This document shows, in pieces, positions 34,795-43,963 of a DNA stretch of 64,000 nucleotides. This stretch comes from Saccharomonospora cyanea NA-134 (lineage in GTDB: Bacteria; Actinomycetota; Actinomycetes; Mycobacteriales; Pseudonocardiaceae). The stretch spans positions 3,332,325-3,396,324 of the forward strand of contig NZ_CM001440.1 of the NCBI RefSeq assembly GCF_000244975.1, in the 5' to 3' direction. A program made the translations under genes and the position numbers. Within the stretch, counting starts at the first letter, position 1. The number at the start of each line of letters is the position of its first letter. A model generated the notes under the pieces. That model ran no database searches and had not been told where the DNA came from. It saw only the letters and a list, made by a program, of their open reading frames with translations.

Positions 34795-36342
34795 GTGCCA
34801 CGCCGTGGTCGTGCTCGCCGACGTCTGGTCGTGTCCGCGCTGGTCGGGCTACTCGCGGCGGGCTGCACGGCAGGACCGTCGTCCCGGCCCGCCGTGCTCG
34901 AGGGCGAGGACGCTCCCGCCCCGTCCCCGAGCACCGAGGCGTCGCCCGACGTGCCGCTGCCCGACCTCGCCGAGCCGAGGGGCTCGTCGCTCGCGTGGGA
35001 GGACTGCGATCCCGGCCTGCTGGACGGCCTCGACACCGGCCGCGACGCACCACGGGTGTCCTGCGCCCGGATCACTCTCTCGCTCGACGCGCCGGGCCTT
35101 CCCGGGCTCGGCCTCACCCGGATCGGCCTGACGAAGGTGGGCGACGGCCGGATCCCCCTGGTGGTGCTCAACGACGTCGGCGGGGAACCGGGCACCCGGT
35201 ACGCGGTGCGGCTCGCCGAGACACTGCCCGACGAGGTACTGGAGACCTTCTCCCTCGTCGGCGTCGACCGCAGGGGCACGGGCACGTCCGACCCGGTTCG
35301 CTGCGTGCCCGACTCCGAACGCGAGACGCTGCTGACCCATGACCCGACCACCACGGTCGATCCGCTCCTCGACGCGGCGAGGACGGCCGGGCAACAGTGC
35401 GCGATCACCCTGGAGGACGTCCAGACCGCGTACGACAGCTGGCGCACGGCGGGTGACCTCGAGGAACTGCGCGCACAACTCGGTGTCGACAGGCTCAACA
35501 TCCTCGGTCACGGCGACGGCTCCGTCCCCGCCGCCTACTACGCGGTCCGGTTCCCCTCCCACGCGGGCCGGATCGTGCTCGACGGGGTGCCCGACCCCTC
35601 CCCCGACGTGGCGGGCGTGCTGGCGGACGTGGCCGCCGGAGCGGAGGCCACGCTCGACGAGTTCGCCGCCGACTGCGCCCGCCGCGACTGCCCTCTGGGC
35701 GACGACGCCCGCGCGGCCGTGTCGGAGCTCGCCGACGACGCCCGGACGACCCCTCTGCGCGCCGGTGAGCACCGGATGAGTTCCGTGCTCGTCCAGCACG
35801 CCGTGCTCGCGGGCCTGTCCCAGCCCGCGCGCTGGCCGGAGCTCGCCGACGCCGTCGACGCCGCCCGAGAAGGAGACGGCACGCGCCTGTTCACCTTCGT
35901 CGCACCGTGGCTCGACGACACCGGGCCCGGCGTTCCGAGAACCGACGGGGTGCTCGCGACCCGCTGCAACGACACCGCCGCCCGGCTCCCGATCGACCAG
36001 CTCCGCGAGGTGTCCCGCGAGTTCGGCACCGAGCATCCGGTGTTCGGCCCGGTGCTGGCCCAGCGGCTGGTGTGGTGCAGCCCGTGGCCGAACCGCCAGG
36101 AGGAGACGCCGGAGCTCGGGTCGCCCGACGCCCCGCCGATCCTCGTGCTGAGCACCGCGACCGACCCGGTGACACCCGAGAAGGGCACCATCCGGGCCGC
36201 GGAGCAGATCCCCAGTGCCGTTCGGGTGGCCTGGCAGGGTGCGGGGCACGGCGCGCTCGGCTCCCCGTGCGTCGGCGAGGAGGTCACGGCGTTCCTCGTG
36301 GACGGTGAGGTGCCGCGCGACGGGACGCTGTGCCCCGCGTGA
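34795..36342 (+). CDS. Exported TAP-like alpha/beta-hydrolase homologue lacking the nucleophile serine
   Basis: A 515-residue lipoprotein (signal peptide with the lipobox LAAGC) of the tripeptidyl-aminopeptidase-like hydrolase family. The C-terminal TAP domain keeps the acid (STATDPVTPEKGT) and His (GAGHGALGS). The nucleophile elbow reads LNILGHGDGSVPAA, where active relatives have GxSxG (such as GGSYG); glycine aligns with the serine. It may be inactive or use another residue. The position after zapE and the RibD-like gene parallels Rv2672, annotated as a possible secreted protease. I chose GTG 34795 with a GAGGG site; GTG 34780 is an alternative. Confidence 0.82.
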   Translation: MPRRGRARRRLVVSALVGLLAAGCTAGPSSRPAVLEGEDAPAPSPSTEASPDVPLPDLAEPRGSSLAWEDCDPGLLDGLDTGRDAPRVSCARITLSLDAPGLPGLGLTRIGLTKVGDGRIPLVVLNDVGGEPGTRYAVRLAETLPDEVLETFSLVGVDRRGTGTSDPVRCVPDSERETLLTHDPTTTVDPLLDAARTAGQQCAITLEDVQTAYDSWRTAGDLEELRAQLGVDRLNILGHGDGSVPAAYYAVRFPSHAGRIVLDGVPDPSPDVAGVLADVAAGAEATLDEFAADCARRDCPLGDDARAAVSELADDARTTPLRAGEHRMSSVLVQHAVLAGLSQPARWPELADAVDAAREGDGTRLFTFVAPWLDDTGPGVPRTDGVLATRCNDTAARLPIDQLREVSREFGTEHPVFGPVLAQRLVWCSPWPNRQEETPELGSPDAPPILVLSTATDPVTPEKGTIRAAEQIPSAVRVAWQGAGHGALGSPCVGEEVTAFLVDGEVPRDGTLCPA

Positions 36343-36348
36343 CCACTG

Positions 36349-37233
36349 TCAGCGCAGCAGCAGGGTGGCGACCACGGGCCGGTGGTCCGACGCCGTCAGC
36401 GCGGGCACGGACGCATTGAGGGCGCGCACCGGACCCGCCACGGTGACGTAGTCGATCCGCTTCACCGGGTCGTCGGCCGGAAAGGTGAGCCCGCCGTCAC
36501 GCGCGCCCCAGGCGTCGCGCACGTGCGCGAACAACGGCGACAGCTCCGGCGCGGCGGGTTCGGCGTTGAAGTCGCCGAGCAGCACCTGGCGCGCGCCCGG
36601 CGGGTCCTGGCGCAGGATGTCCAGCGTGTCCGTCACCTGCCGCTGCCGCACCGAGGGGTCGGGCCGGAAGTCCAGGTGGGTGTTGTAGACGTGGACGGGC
36701 TTGCCCCGCACCGACACGACGACCTCGGCGAAGCCCGGCGCGGGCTGCGGTACGGCGTCCGGGTCCACCGTGGACCACCGGGTGATCTCGTGGTTGGTGA
36801 CCGACAGGATCGGGTGGCGGCTCAGCACGGCCACGCCGTAACGACGCCGCTCCTGGCGGCCCGGAGCGGGCTCGAGGTCGTAGATCGGCGCGAAGTAGGC
36901 GGCCATGCCCGTCAGGCGGGACAGTTCGGCGACCTGGTCGGCGTGGTCGCTGCGGTCGGACCAGTGGACGTCGACCTCCTGGAGCGCCACGACATCGACT
37001 CCGGCGTCACGGATCGCCCCGGCGATCCGCCCGAGATCGGACCTGCCGTCGGTGCCGATACCGGTGTGGATGTTGTAGCTCATCACACGCAGTACCCGGG
37101 CGGAGGAGTTCGCCGCCGACGCGGGCGCGGAAAGCAGGGTGCCCAGCAGTGTCACGACAGCGGCGACGACTCCGACCAGCGACGCGCGTCGCCGGACACG
37201 GAACGGACTGGCGGGAACACGGTAAGTCAACAT
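36349..37233 (-). CDS. Secreted endonuclease/exonuclease/phosphatase-family protein
   Basis: A 294-residue protein with an N-terminal signal peptide (Arg-rich start, hydrophobic core, ASA cleavage region around residue 40). The EEP fold is shown by VMSYNIHTGIGTDG, the metal Glu in VVALQEVD, NTHLDFRP, LLGDFNAEP, RIDYVTVAG and a final ASDHRPVVA. The family includes nucleases and sphingomyelinase-like phosphodiesterases; the substrate is open. ATG 37233 is chosen because it begins the signal peptide. It converges with the TAP-like gene, 6 bp apart. Confidence 0.88.
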   Translation of the reverse strand: MLTYRVPASPFRVRRRASLVGVVAAVVTLLGTLLSAPASAANSSARVLRVMSYNIHTGIGTDGRSDLGRIAGAIRDAGVDVVALQEVDVHWSDRSDHADQVAELSRLTGMAAYFAPIYDLEPAPGRQERRRYGVAVLSRHPILSVTNHEITRWSTVDPDAVPQPAPGFAEVVVSVRGKPVHVYNTHLDFRPDPSVRQRQVTDTLDILRQDPPGARQVLLGDFNAEPAAPELSPLFAHVRDAWGARDGGLTFPADDPVKRIDYVTVAGPVRALNASVPALTASDHRPVVATLLLR

Positions 37234-37299
37234 GTCTGGACCATAGTGCGACCGCCGTGGTCTTGACTGAACCGCGGACAGATGTTTCGCTGACCTTCG

Positions 37300-38601
37300 G
37301 TGAACCTTCTGTCGTTGCTCGCAGGTCGGACCAAGCTCGACCCGCACGCCCTCATCGCGATCGACGCCGATCCCGACCACCCGCAGCATGTCAGTCGCTC
37401 GGAACTGTGGCGCCGCGCGCTGCAGTTGCGTGCCGACCTCGCCACGGCCGGTGTCGGACGCGGTGACGGCGTGCTCGTCGTGCTGCCCGCGTGGTCGTCG
37501 GTGCTGGACTGGCACATCGCGACCGCGTCCCTCGGTGCGCACGTCGTGTGCGCTGGTCCCGACAGCTCGGTGGACGAGCTCGCCGACGTGCTGCGCCGGG
37601 TGCGGCCCAAGGTCGTCGCCGCGTCGTATCCCGGGCCGGGACGCTCTGCCCTGCACGACGCCGTCCGCCGCTACGAGCAGCTCGGTGGCGCGGTCCCGGC
37701 CGTGGCCGTCGTGACGGCGCCGGGCCGGGTGCCGCCGGTCGACCCGTCTCCGTACGACGTCGGAGCGGGCGCGTGGCTACCGAGCGCTCCCACCGTGGGG
37801 ATGCCGATGCCGGAGGTGCGCGGCGACGAGCTCGCCGTGGCCTTCCTGCCCGAGCTGGCGGCGCACCGCGAGTCCGCGCTCCTCAGGCACGCCGGCGACA
37901 CCGCCGACGCGCTCGGTCTGGGCGGTGACGACGTGGTGCTGTGTGCGTGCTCGCCGGACGAACCGGCGTGGCTCTCCCTCGCGCTCGCCGCCGTCGTCGC
38001 CGGAGCCACCTGCCTGCTGGAACCCTCACCGACCCCGGCCGTGGTGCTCGCCGACGTGACCCGCTTCGGCGTCACGCACGTCGTCGCCGGCGCCGAACTG
38101 GTGGTCGGTCTCGCCGACCTGACCGTGACCACGCCGACCACGCCGACCGTGCCGGCCACGGCCAGGGACGTGTCGTCGTGGACCTGGCTCGGCGTGGTGG
38201 GCGCCCCCTCCTCCACCCCGGACGCGGTGCGCCGGGCCGAGCGGGCCTTCGACCTCACCGCCACGGCGATGTACTCCTCGCCGGAGCTCTGCTGTCCAGC
38301 CGCACTGTGGCCCGGCGACACCGCGCCGGAGACGCGCGGCCGGGCGGGTGGCAGGCCGGTGGGGACCGGCGTGGAGGTGCGCGTCGTCGATCCCGCGACG
38401 GGCACGCCCGTGGCTCCGGGCGCACCCGGTGAGATCCAGGTGCGAGGTCACCTCGTCGCCGATTCCTTCCTGGCCGACCCGGAGGCGCTCACCCAGCGCC
38501 GCACACCCGACGGCTGGTTCTGCACGGGTGACGCGGGCACCGTCGATGCCGACGGTGCTCTGCGCCATACCGGCCGGGTCACCGCGGACACCAGGGACTG
38601 A
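37300..38601 (+). CDS. TIGR03089-type AMP-dependent ligase homologue without P-loop or C-terminal domain
   Basis: A 433-residue protein resembling adenylate-forming acyl-CoA ligases over its whole length (LVVLPAWSSVLDWHIATASLGAH, YSSPELCCPAALWPG, WFCTGDAGTVDADGALRHTGR), but the P-loop Y(T/S)SGTTGxPKG is absent and the protein stops right after the hinge motif. The mobile C-terminal domain with the catalytic lysine is therefore missing. This matches a conserved actinobacterial family named TIGR03089. Catalysis is doubtful; a ligand-binding or structural role is possible. GTG 37300 begins the family's usual MNLLSLLAGR-like N-terminus. Confidence 0.8.
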   Translation: MNLLSLLAGRTKLDPHALIAIDADPDHPQHVSRSELWRRALQLRADLATAGVGRGDGVLVVLPAWSSVLDWHIATASLGAHVVCAGPDSSVDELADVLRRVRPKVVAASYPGPGRSALHDAVRRYEQLGGAVPAVAVVTAPGRVPPVDPSPYDVGAGAWLPSAPTVGMPMPEVRGDELAVAFLPELAAHRESALLRHAGDTADALGLGGDDVVLCACSPDEPAWLSLALAAVVAGATCLLEPSPTPAVVLADVTRFGVTHVVAGAELVVGLADLTVTTPTTPTVPATARDVSSWTWLGVVGAPSSTPDAVRRAERAFDLTATAMYSSPELCCPAALWPGDTAPETRGRAGGRPVGTGVEVRVVDPATGTPVAPGAPGEIQVRGHLVADSFLADPEALTQRRTPDGWFCTGDAGTVDADGALRHTGRVTADTRD

Positions 38602-38648
38602 CCCACCACACCACGGCGCCGCCCCGGCGGTCGTCTACGGTGGTCGCC

Positions 38649-39350
38649 GTGGGCAGGCCGGCCAAGGTGTTCGTAGGACTTCTCGTCCTCGGCGCTCTCG
38701 CCGTCGTCGCCGTGCTGGTACCGGTTCCCGGGCCCGCGCAGGTTCGCCAGTGGGCCGAGGACCTCGGTGCCGTGGGCGTCGCGGCGTTCTTCGCCGCCTA
38801 CGCCGTGCTCACGGCCGCGCCCGTCCCCCGCACCGTGTTCAACCTCGCCGCGGGACTGCTCTTCGGGGAACTCGTCGGCGTCTCGGTGGCGATGGTGGCG
38901 ACGGTGTCGTCCGGGCTGCTCGGTTTCCTGCTCGCCCGGTCGCTCGGCCGCGACGTGGTGGTGCGGCACCTGCACCGCAGGCCGGTCAGGACGGTCAACG
39001 ACCGGCTCTCGGACGGCGGTGCGCTGGCCGTCGCGTCGCTGCGACTCATCCCCGTCGTGCCGTTCGCTCCGCTCAGCTACCTCTGCGGCGTCTCGGCGTT
39101 GCCCTTGCGGCCCTACCTCGCGGGCACGGCGGTCGGCAGCCTGCCGGGCACCGTGGCGGTGGTCGTGCTCGGTGACGCGCTCACCGGAACCACGCCACCC
39201 GCACTGGTCGTCTGCTACGCGACATTCGCGGTTCTCGGCGCGTTGGGACTACTGAGGGCGGTGGGTCCGGTGAAGGGAAAAACCGTTGAGACGGCGGAGG
39301 AAACGGACGCGAACACGAAAAGGGCGAGCGCCGAACCGCCCGGCGGTTGA
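38649..39350 (+). CDS. TVP38/TMEM64-family membrane protein
   Basis: A 233-residue membrane protein of the SNARE-associated/DedA-like (VTT) superfamily. Markers are TAAPVPRTVFNLAAGLLFG, the second re-entrant-like segment SLRLIPVVPFAPLSYLCGVS and a later GSLPGTVAVVVLGDAL. Relatives are lipid scramblase-like or small-solute transporters. I chose GTG 38649 because a TACGGT box at 38636-38641 ends seven bases before it, fitting a leaderless transcript; GTG 38640 overlaps that box. The C-terminal tail is polar and charged. Confidence 0.85.
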   Translation: MGRPAKVFVGLLVLGALAVVAVLVPVPGPAQVRQWAEDLGAVGVAAFFAAYAVLTAAPVPRTVFNLAAGLLFGELVGVSVAMVATVSSGLLGFLLARSLGRDVVVRHLHRRPVRTVNDRLSDGGALAVASLRLIPVVPFAPLSYLCGVSALPLRPYLAGTAVGSLPGTVAVVVLGDALTGTTPPALVVCYATFAVLGALGLLRAVGPVKGKTVETAEETDANTKRASAEPPGG

Positions 39351-39458
39351 CGTCGGCGTCCGCAGCCGGACCGCTACACTCATCCGAGTGCGGAGATCAC
39401 AGTTTTCCCGCACACACAGGCTTGTCACGATCGCGGAACGTAACCGAGGAGTAGTGCC

Positions 39459-40991
39459 ATCAACACCGGTCAATTGATCGCAGGTCACTATCGCCTCGTC
39501 GAGCACATCGGAAGCGGTGCCATGGGCATCGTGTGGCGTGCCATCGACGAGCGCCTCGAACGCTCCGTCGCCATCAAACAGATCATCGCGCAGCCCGGCC
39601 TCTCCGACGCCGAGCGCGACACCATGCGGCTGCGCGCCATGCGCGAGGCACGCAACGCCGCCCGCTTCCAGCACCCCAACGCGATCGTGGTGTTCGACAT
39701 CGCCGAGCACGAGGGCGATCCGTGCCTGGTGATGGAGTACCTGCCGTCACGAAGTCTGTCGGCGGTCCTCGTCGAGCACGAGACGCTGCCGGTTCCCGAG
39801 GTCGCGCGGATCGGCGAGCAGGTCGCCTCGGCGCTGATCGCCGCCCACCGCGCCGGAATCGTGCACCGCGACATCAAGCCGGGCAACATCCTCATCGACG
39901 ACAACGGCGTCTGCAAGATCACCGACTTCGGCATCTCGCGCGCCACCGGCGATCTCACGCTCACGCAGACCGGCCTCATCGGCGGTACCCCCGCCTACCT
40001 CGCCCCGGAACTGGCAAGAGGCGCCGACCCGAAGCCCAGCTCGGACGTGTTCGCCCTCGGTGCCACGCTCTACCACGCGATCGAGGGCCTTCCGCCGTAC
40101 GGCGACAACACCAACCAGCTCGCGCTGCTGTACGCCGCCGCGAGCGGCAAGATCAACCCACCGCAGCAGGCGGGCCCCGCCACCGCACTGCTGATGCGGT
40201 TGCTCAGCCCGGAGCCCGAGGACCGGCCGAGCATGACGGAGGCGCGCGACAAACTCGCCCAACTGGCCTCCGGGCAGGCAGGCGTCGCGACGGCCGTCGC
40301 GCCCCCGGCGCCGAAGGAACAGACGCGCGAGATGACCGCCACGCCGGCCGCCCCGGCGAGCCCACCGCCGTGGCGCCGTGACGCCTCCCCGGAACCCGCC
40401 CCGCAGGCGCAGGCCAGACCGGCCGTACCGGTAGCGAGTGCCTCACCCGCGCCGAGCGCGTCCTCGGGTGGCGGCACGCGCAAGAACCTGGTCTTCGGAT
40501 CCGTCGCCGCCGTCGTGCTCGTCGTCGCGGCGGGCCTGGTGATCGTGCTGACCAACAACGGCGGCGAGGAGAACCCGCAGGCAGGCCCCGGCACGTCGCA
40601 GTCACCCACCGCCCCGCCGAGCTCGAAAACTGTGCCGACGACCCAGCAGTCGGAAGGCACGGTCGACTGGGGTCGCGCCGGGGACATGCTGATGACGTAC
40701 TACTATCACAACGGCCCCAAGAACAGTTGGGACAAGCTCACCCCAGGGGCTCAAGCGCTCTTCGAAAACCAGGACGCCTATGAAGAGTACTGGGAGCGGT
40801 ACGAGCGCAACGGGGCGTGGGGCGCCTGGGCCTACTTGAAGCGCAACAACGAAGACGGCTCGGTCAACATGGAGATCCAGGTCGACTTCGGTAACGGTAG
40901 GCAAAAAGTCTACGTACGTGTCGTGCAGGCCGATGGAGAGCTGCTGATCGACAGCGACCCTCGGCCCGAGAACGCCTCCCAGCAGCTCTGA
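39459..40991 (+). CDS. Membrane Ser/Thr protein kinase (PknB family), probable ATC start
   Basis: A 510-residue transmembrane kinase. The kinase domain (about 1-270) has GSGAMGIVW (glycine loop), VAIKQI (Lys), HRDIKPGNILID (catalytic Asp) and ITDFGISRA. A Pro/Ala-rich linker leads to one membrane helix (VAAVVLVVAAGLVIVL, near 350-370) and a roughly 120-residue extracellular domain without PASTA repeats. No ATG or GTG in frame lies after the upstream TAA at 39441. ATC 39459 is seven bases after a GAGGAG site and reads (M)NTGQLIAGHYRLVEHIG; the alternative TTG 39474 is 22 bases from that site. Either the gene uses ATC or a base differs from ATG. Confidence 0.85.
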   Translation: MNTGQLIAGHYRLVEHIGSGAMGIVWRAIDERLERSVAIKQIIAQPGLSDAERDTMRLRAMREARNAARFQHPNAIVVFDIAEHEGDPCLVMEYLPSRSLSAVLVEHETLPVPEVARIGEQVASALIAAHRAGIVHRDIKPGNILIDDNGVCKITDFGISRATGDLTLTQTGLIGGTPAYLAPELARGADPKPSSDVFALGATLYHAIEGLPPYGDNTNQLALLYAAASGKINPPQQAGPATALLMRLLSPEPEDRPSMTEARDKLAQLASGQAGVATAVAPPAPKEQTREMTATPAAPASPPPWRRDASPEPAPQAQARPAVPVASASPAPSASSGGGTRKNLVFGSVAAVVLVVAAGLVIVLTNNGGEENPQAGPGTSQSPTAPPSSKTVPTTQQSEGTVDWGRAGDMLMTYYYHNGPKNSWDKLTPGAQALFENQDAYEEYWERYERNGAWGAWAYLKRNNEDGSVNMEIQVDFGNGRQKVYVRVVQADGELLIDSDPRPENASQQL

Positions 40992-41036
40992 CATTCGCCC
41001 TGTGGCGGCGGGCGCGACGTGGCTTACCGTGGAGAC

Positions 41037-41336
41037 ATGGCCGAGAACCCGGGTTCCGAGCGTCATCCCCGCTTCGACGACGACCTCGTCGGGCTCGACC
41101 CGAACGACCCGGAGGCCCAGGCGTTCGCCGAGCATCTGGACCGCATGCAGCGCTGCGATCCCGCGTTCACCATCGAGGGTTCCCTGCGCGGGGTGGCGGA
41201 CTTCGCCGAGGGCAGCAACCGCGCGGGTGGGTTGCGCTGGTGGGTCGCCGCGCTCATCGTCTGCCTGATCCTCGTCGGCGTGATCGTCAGCGCGTGGGAC
41301 ATCGTGGTCGATCTCCTCGCGTGGCTCGCGGGGTAG
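41037..41336 (+). CDS. Small membrane protein of unknown function (DUF3040-like)
   Basis: A 99-residue protein. The N-terminal half is acidic (DDDLVGLDPNDPEAQAF). The C-terminal half has one or two hydrophobic segments (WWVAALIVCLILVGVIVSAW). I associate this layout with a small actinobacterial membrane family, but without confidence. A TACCGT box at 41025-41030 ends six bases before the ATG, suggesting a leaderless mRNA. It lies between the kinase gene and msrB, and its stop is 10 bp before msrB. Confidence 0.7.
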   Translation: MAENPGSERHPRFDDDLVGLDPNDPEAQAFAEHLDRMQRCDPAFTIEGSLRGVADFAEGSNRAGGLRWWVAALIVCLILVGVIVSAWDIVVDLLAWLAG

Positions 41337-41346
41337 CCTGGACCGC

Positions 41347-41772
41347 ATGGAGTCCGGCACAGAAACGACACCGAAGGTCGTCAAGACCGAGCAGGAATGG
41401 CGCGCCCAGCTCAGTCCCGAGGAGTACGCGGTACTGCGGCAGGCCGCCACGGAACGGCCCTTCACCGGTGAGTACAACGACACCAAGACCACGGGGGTGT
41501 ACGAGTGCCGGGCGTGCGGGGCCGAGTTGTTCCGCAGCGACACGAAGTTCGAAAGCCACTGCGGCTGGCCCTCGTTCTACGACCCGGCCGACTCCGACGC
41601 CGTACTGCTGCGTGAGGACCGCTCCCTCGGCATGGTGCGCACGGAGGTGCTGTGCGCCACGTGCCACAGCCACCTCGGGCACGTCTTCGAGGGCGAGGGC
41701 TACGGCACCCCCACCGACCAGCGGTACTGCATCAACTCGATCGCGCTGCGCCTGGTACCCGCAGAAGACTGA
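41347..41772 (+). CDS. msrB: Peptide-methionine (R)-S-oxide reductase
   Basis: A 141-residue MsrB, which reduces the R form of methionine sulfoxide in proteins. Zinc cysteines are Cys54/Cys57 (CRAC) and Cys103/Cys106 (CATC); the catalytic Cys128 is in RYCINS. The HCGWPSFY and HLGHVFEGEG motifs are intact. Length is normal for the family. A TAGCCT box at 41334-41339 ends seven bases before the ATG. The hairpin right after the stop is shared with the convergent hemQ. Confidence 0.96.
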   Translation: MESGTETTPKVVKTEQEWRAQLSPEEYAVLRQAATERPFTGEYNDTKTTGVYECRACGAELFRSDTKFESHCGWPSFYDPADSDAVLLREDRSLGMVRTEVLCATCHSHLGHVFEGEGYGTPTDQRYCINSIALRLVPAED

Positions 41773-41775
41773 CGG

Positions 41776-41815
41776 CCGGGCCGCCGAGGCGTCGTGGACG
41801 GTCTCGGCGGCCCGG
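41776..41815. terminator. Bidirectional terminator hairpin between msrB and hemQ
   Basis: CCGGGCCGCCGAG (41776-41788) and CTCGGCGGCCCGG (41803-41815) form a perfect 13-bp stem with a 14-nt loop in the gap between two convergent genes. There is no T-tract, as usual for actinobacterial terminators. Confidence 0.8.
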
Positions 41816-41823
41816 TGCCCCCG

Positions 41824-42516
41824 TCACGGCAGGTTGAGCACCAGCTCGCCCGGCTGCACGCGGGTCCCCGTGTAGAAGGGGGTCTCGACGCGCACGTGCC
41901 TGCGCGCCTCGGTGCCCCGCAGGTGCCGCATCAGGTCGACGATGCGGTGCAACTCGTCGGCCTCGAAGGCGAGAATCCACTCGTAGTCGCCCAGGGCGAA
42001 GGACGCCACCGTGTTCGCGCGCACGTCCGGGTAGTCGCGAGCCTCCTTGCCGTGGGCGGCGAGCATCGCGCGCCGTTCGGCGTCCGGCAGCAGGTACCAC
42101 TCGTAGGAACGCACGAACGGGTACACGCACACGTACTTGCGCGCTTCCTCCCCTGCGAGGAAGGCGGGGATGTGGCTCTTGTTGAACTCGGCGGGACGGT
42201 GCAGCGCGAACTGGCTCCACACGGGCGTCGAGACGCGGCCCAGCGGCGTGCGGCGGAAGCCGGTGTAGGCTGCCTGCACCTGCTCGGCCTCCTCGGCGTG
42301 CCACCAGATCATGTAGTCGGCGTCGGCCCGCAGGCCGGACACGTCGTACACACCACGCACGACGACTCCCTTGCCCTCGAGGGCGTCGAGGTAGTCGGTG
42401 GTCTCCGAGGCCGCCTGCCCCCGGTCGTCGCCGAGCCTGCCCGGCTCGACCCGGAAGACGGACCACGCCGTGTAACGAATGGTGTTGTTCAGTTCGTCGT
42501 AGTTCAACCGCGCCAT
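41824..42516 (-). CDS. hemQ: Coproheme decarboxylase HemQ/ChdC
   Basis: A 230-residue enzyme of the chlorite-dismutase-like fold that uses peroxide to decarboxylate coproheme to haem b, the last step of the Gram-positive haem route. The [21 protein letters not shown] start, [31 protein letters not shown] and [15 protein letters not shown] are typical of actinobacterial HemQ. It is 4 bp after the oxidase gene and closes the hemE-oxidase-hemQ operon. Confidence 0.96.
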   Translation of the reverse strand: MARLNYDELNNTIRYTAWSVFRVEPGRLGDDRGQAASETTDYLDALEGKGVVVRGVYDVSGLRADADYMIWWHAEEAEQVQAAYTGFRRTPLGRVSTPVWSQFALHRPAEFNKSHIPAFLAGEEARKYVCVYPFVRSYEWYLLPDAERRAMLAAHGKEARDYPDVRANTVASFALGDYEWILAFEADELHRIVDLMRHLRGTEARRHVRVETPFYTGTRVQPGELVLNLP

Positions 42517-42520
42517 GTCT

Positions 42521-43963
42521 CTATCGTCCCACCACGCGCAGCGCCGCGGCTGTTCCGGTGGCCACACATGCGGGGACGCCCACACCGTGCAGCGCGGCGC
42601 CCGCGACCGCGAGTCCGTCGAGCCGCGCGACGGCGTGTTCGATCCGCGCGACGCGCTCGGTGTGGCCCACGCCGTACTGCGGTAGTCCCCCACCCCAGCG
42701 CATGACGTGGACGTCCACCGGCTCGGCGGTGACGCCCGTCAGCTCGGCCAGGTCCGACCGCACCCGCGCGACGAGGTCGTCGTCGGTCACCTGCAGCGAG
42801 CGGGTCTCGCCGAACCGGCCGACGGAGCCGCGGACCAGCAGGGGCCCGCCCTCCTCACCGTGGTGTGCCCACTTCCGCGCCGAGAACGTGAACGCCTTCG
42901 CGGTGAACCGGTTGCCGTCCGAGCGGCGTTCGCGTTCCCCGATCAGCACGCCCGACGTGGGCGGGAGTTCGGTGCCCTCCGGTAGCGCCAGCGCGACCAC
43001 CGCCATCGAGGCGAGTTCCATCTCCCCGTACGCGGCGGCGGCGTCGGGAGCGACGGAGGCGAGCAACCGGCTCGCCGCGGGCGGCGGGACCGCCAGCACC
43101 ACCGCGTCGGCCTCCAGGTCCGAGTCGGGCGGGGCGTGAGCCGCCGCCGCGGCCCCGAGCCTCAGTCGCCACCCGCCGCCGGGACGCCGGTGGAGCTCCC
43201 GTACGGGCTGCCCGAGCCGCAGTTCGGCGGCGCTTCCCTCCACGAGCCGGTCGACGAGCCCGCCGAGCCCGCCCCGGAGTGTGGCGAACACCGGTTCCGT
43301 GCTCGGCCGTCGCGGCAACGTGCTCGCCGCGGCCTCGGTGAGCGACGACGCACCCGCGTCCACGGCGGCGGCCACCGCGGGCAGCGTGGCCCGCAGTCCG
43401 AGGCCGTCCGCGCCGCCCGCGTAGACACCGCCCAGGAGCGGGTCCACGAGTCGGTCGACGACCTCGTCGCCGAACCGCCGGCGCAGCAGTCCGCCCAGGG
43501 AGACGTCGTGCTCGGGCAGGGTCAACGCCGGTGCGTCCGGTTCCTCGGCCACCGCACGGACTCCCTCGGGGGACAACAGCCCGGCCACGGCCTCCGCGGA
43601 CGCCGGGATTCCCATCACCGTGCCCTTGGGCAGCGGCAGCGTCCGACCGAGCGCACGCACCGAGCCGGACGCGGCCGTGGGGTGCACCACCTGGTCACCG
43701 AGCCCTGCCTCGCGCATGAGCGCCATCGCTTCGGGGCGGCGGGCGAGCACGGCTTCCGCGCCCACGTCGAACCGGCGTCCGGCGAGTTCCACGGTCCTGA
43801 TCTTGCCGCCGGGCACGGACGCCGCGTCGCAGACCGTGATCCGCGCGTCGGCACCGAGCTCGGCGCGGAGCCGCCACGCGGCGCTGAGACCGGCGACACC
43901 CGCACCGACCACGACCACGTGGCGCGGCCGGTCCTGCCCCACGGCTTCCCCGTTCCCGGTCAC
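42521..43963 (-). CDS. hemY: Coproporphyrinogen/protoporphyrinogen oxidase (HemY/CgoX type)
   Basis: A 480-residue FAD enzyme oxidising the porphyrinogen macrocycle; in HemQ-containing bacteria the substrate is coproporphyrinogen III. The dinucleotide fold [18 protein letters not shown] is at the N-terminus, followed by [26 protein letters not shown]. The C-terminal FAD segment [20 protein letters not shown] closes the protein. GTG 43963 overlaps the hemE stop (GTGA). The long open frame upstream is hemE in another frame and is not part of this gene. Confidence 0.94.
   Translation of the reverse strand: MTGNGEAVGQDRPRHVVVVGAGVAGLSAAWRLRAELGADARITVCDAASVPGGKIRTVELAGRRFDVGAEAVLARRPEAMALMREAGLGDQVVHPTAASGSVRALGRTLPLPKGTVMGIPASAEAVAGLLSPEGVRAVAEEPDAPALTLPEHDVSLGGLLRRRFGDEVVDRLVDPLLGGVYAGGADGLGLRATLPAVAAAVDAGASSLTEAAASTLPRRPSTEPVFATLRGGLGGLVDRLVEGSAAELRLGQPVRELHRRPGGGWRLRLGAAAAAHAPPDSDLEADAVVLAVPPPAASRLLASVAPDAAAAYGEMELASMAVVALALPEGTELPPTSGVLIGERERRSDGNRFTAKAFTFSARKWAHHGEEGGPLLVRGSVGRFGETRSLQVTDDDLVARVRSDLAELTGVTAEPVDVHVMRWGGGLPQYGVGHTERVARIEHAVARLDGLAVAGAALHGVGVPACVATGTAAALRVVGR

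Noticed and set aside
39347-39380. TTGACG...TACACT as promoter of the kinase gene
   Set aside because: The spacer is 22 bp, too long for a standard promoter; only the TACACT may be relevant.
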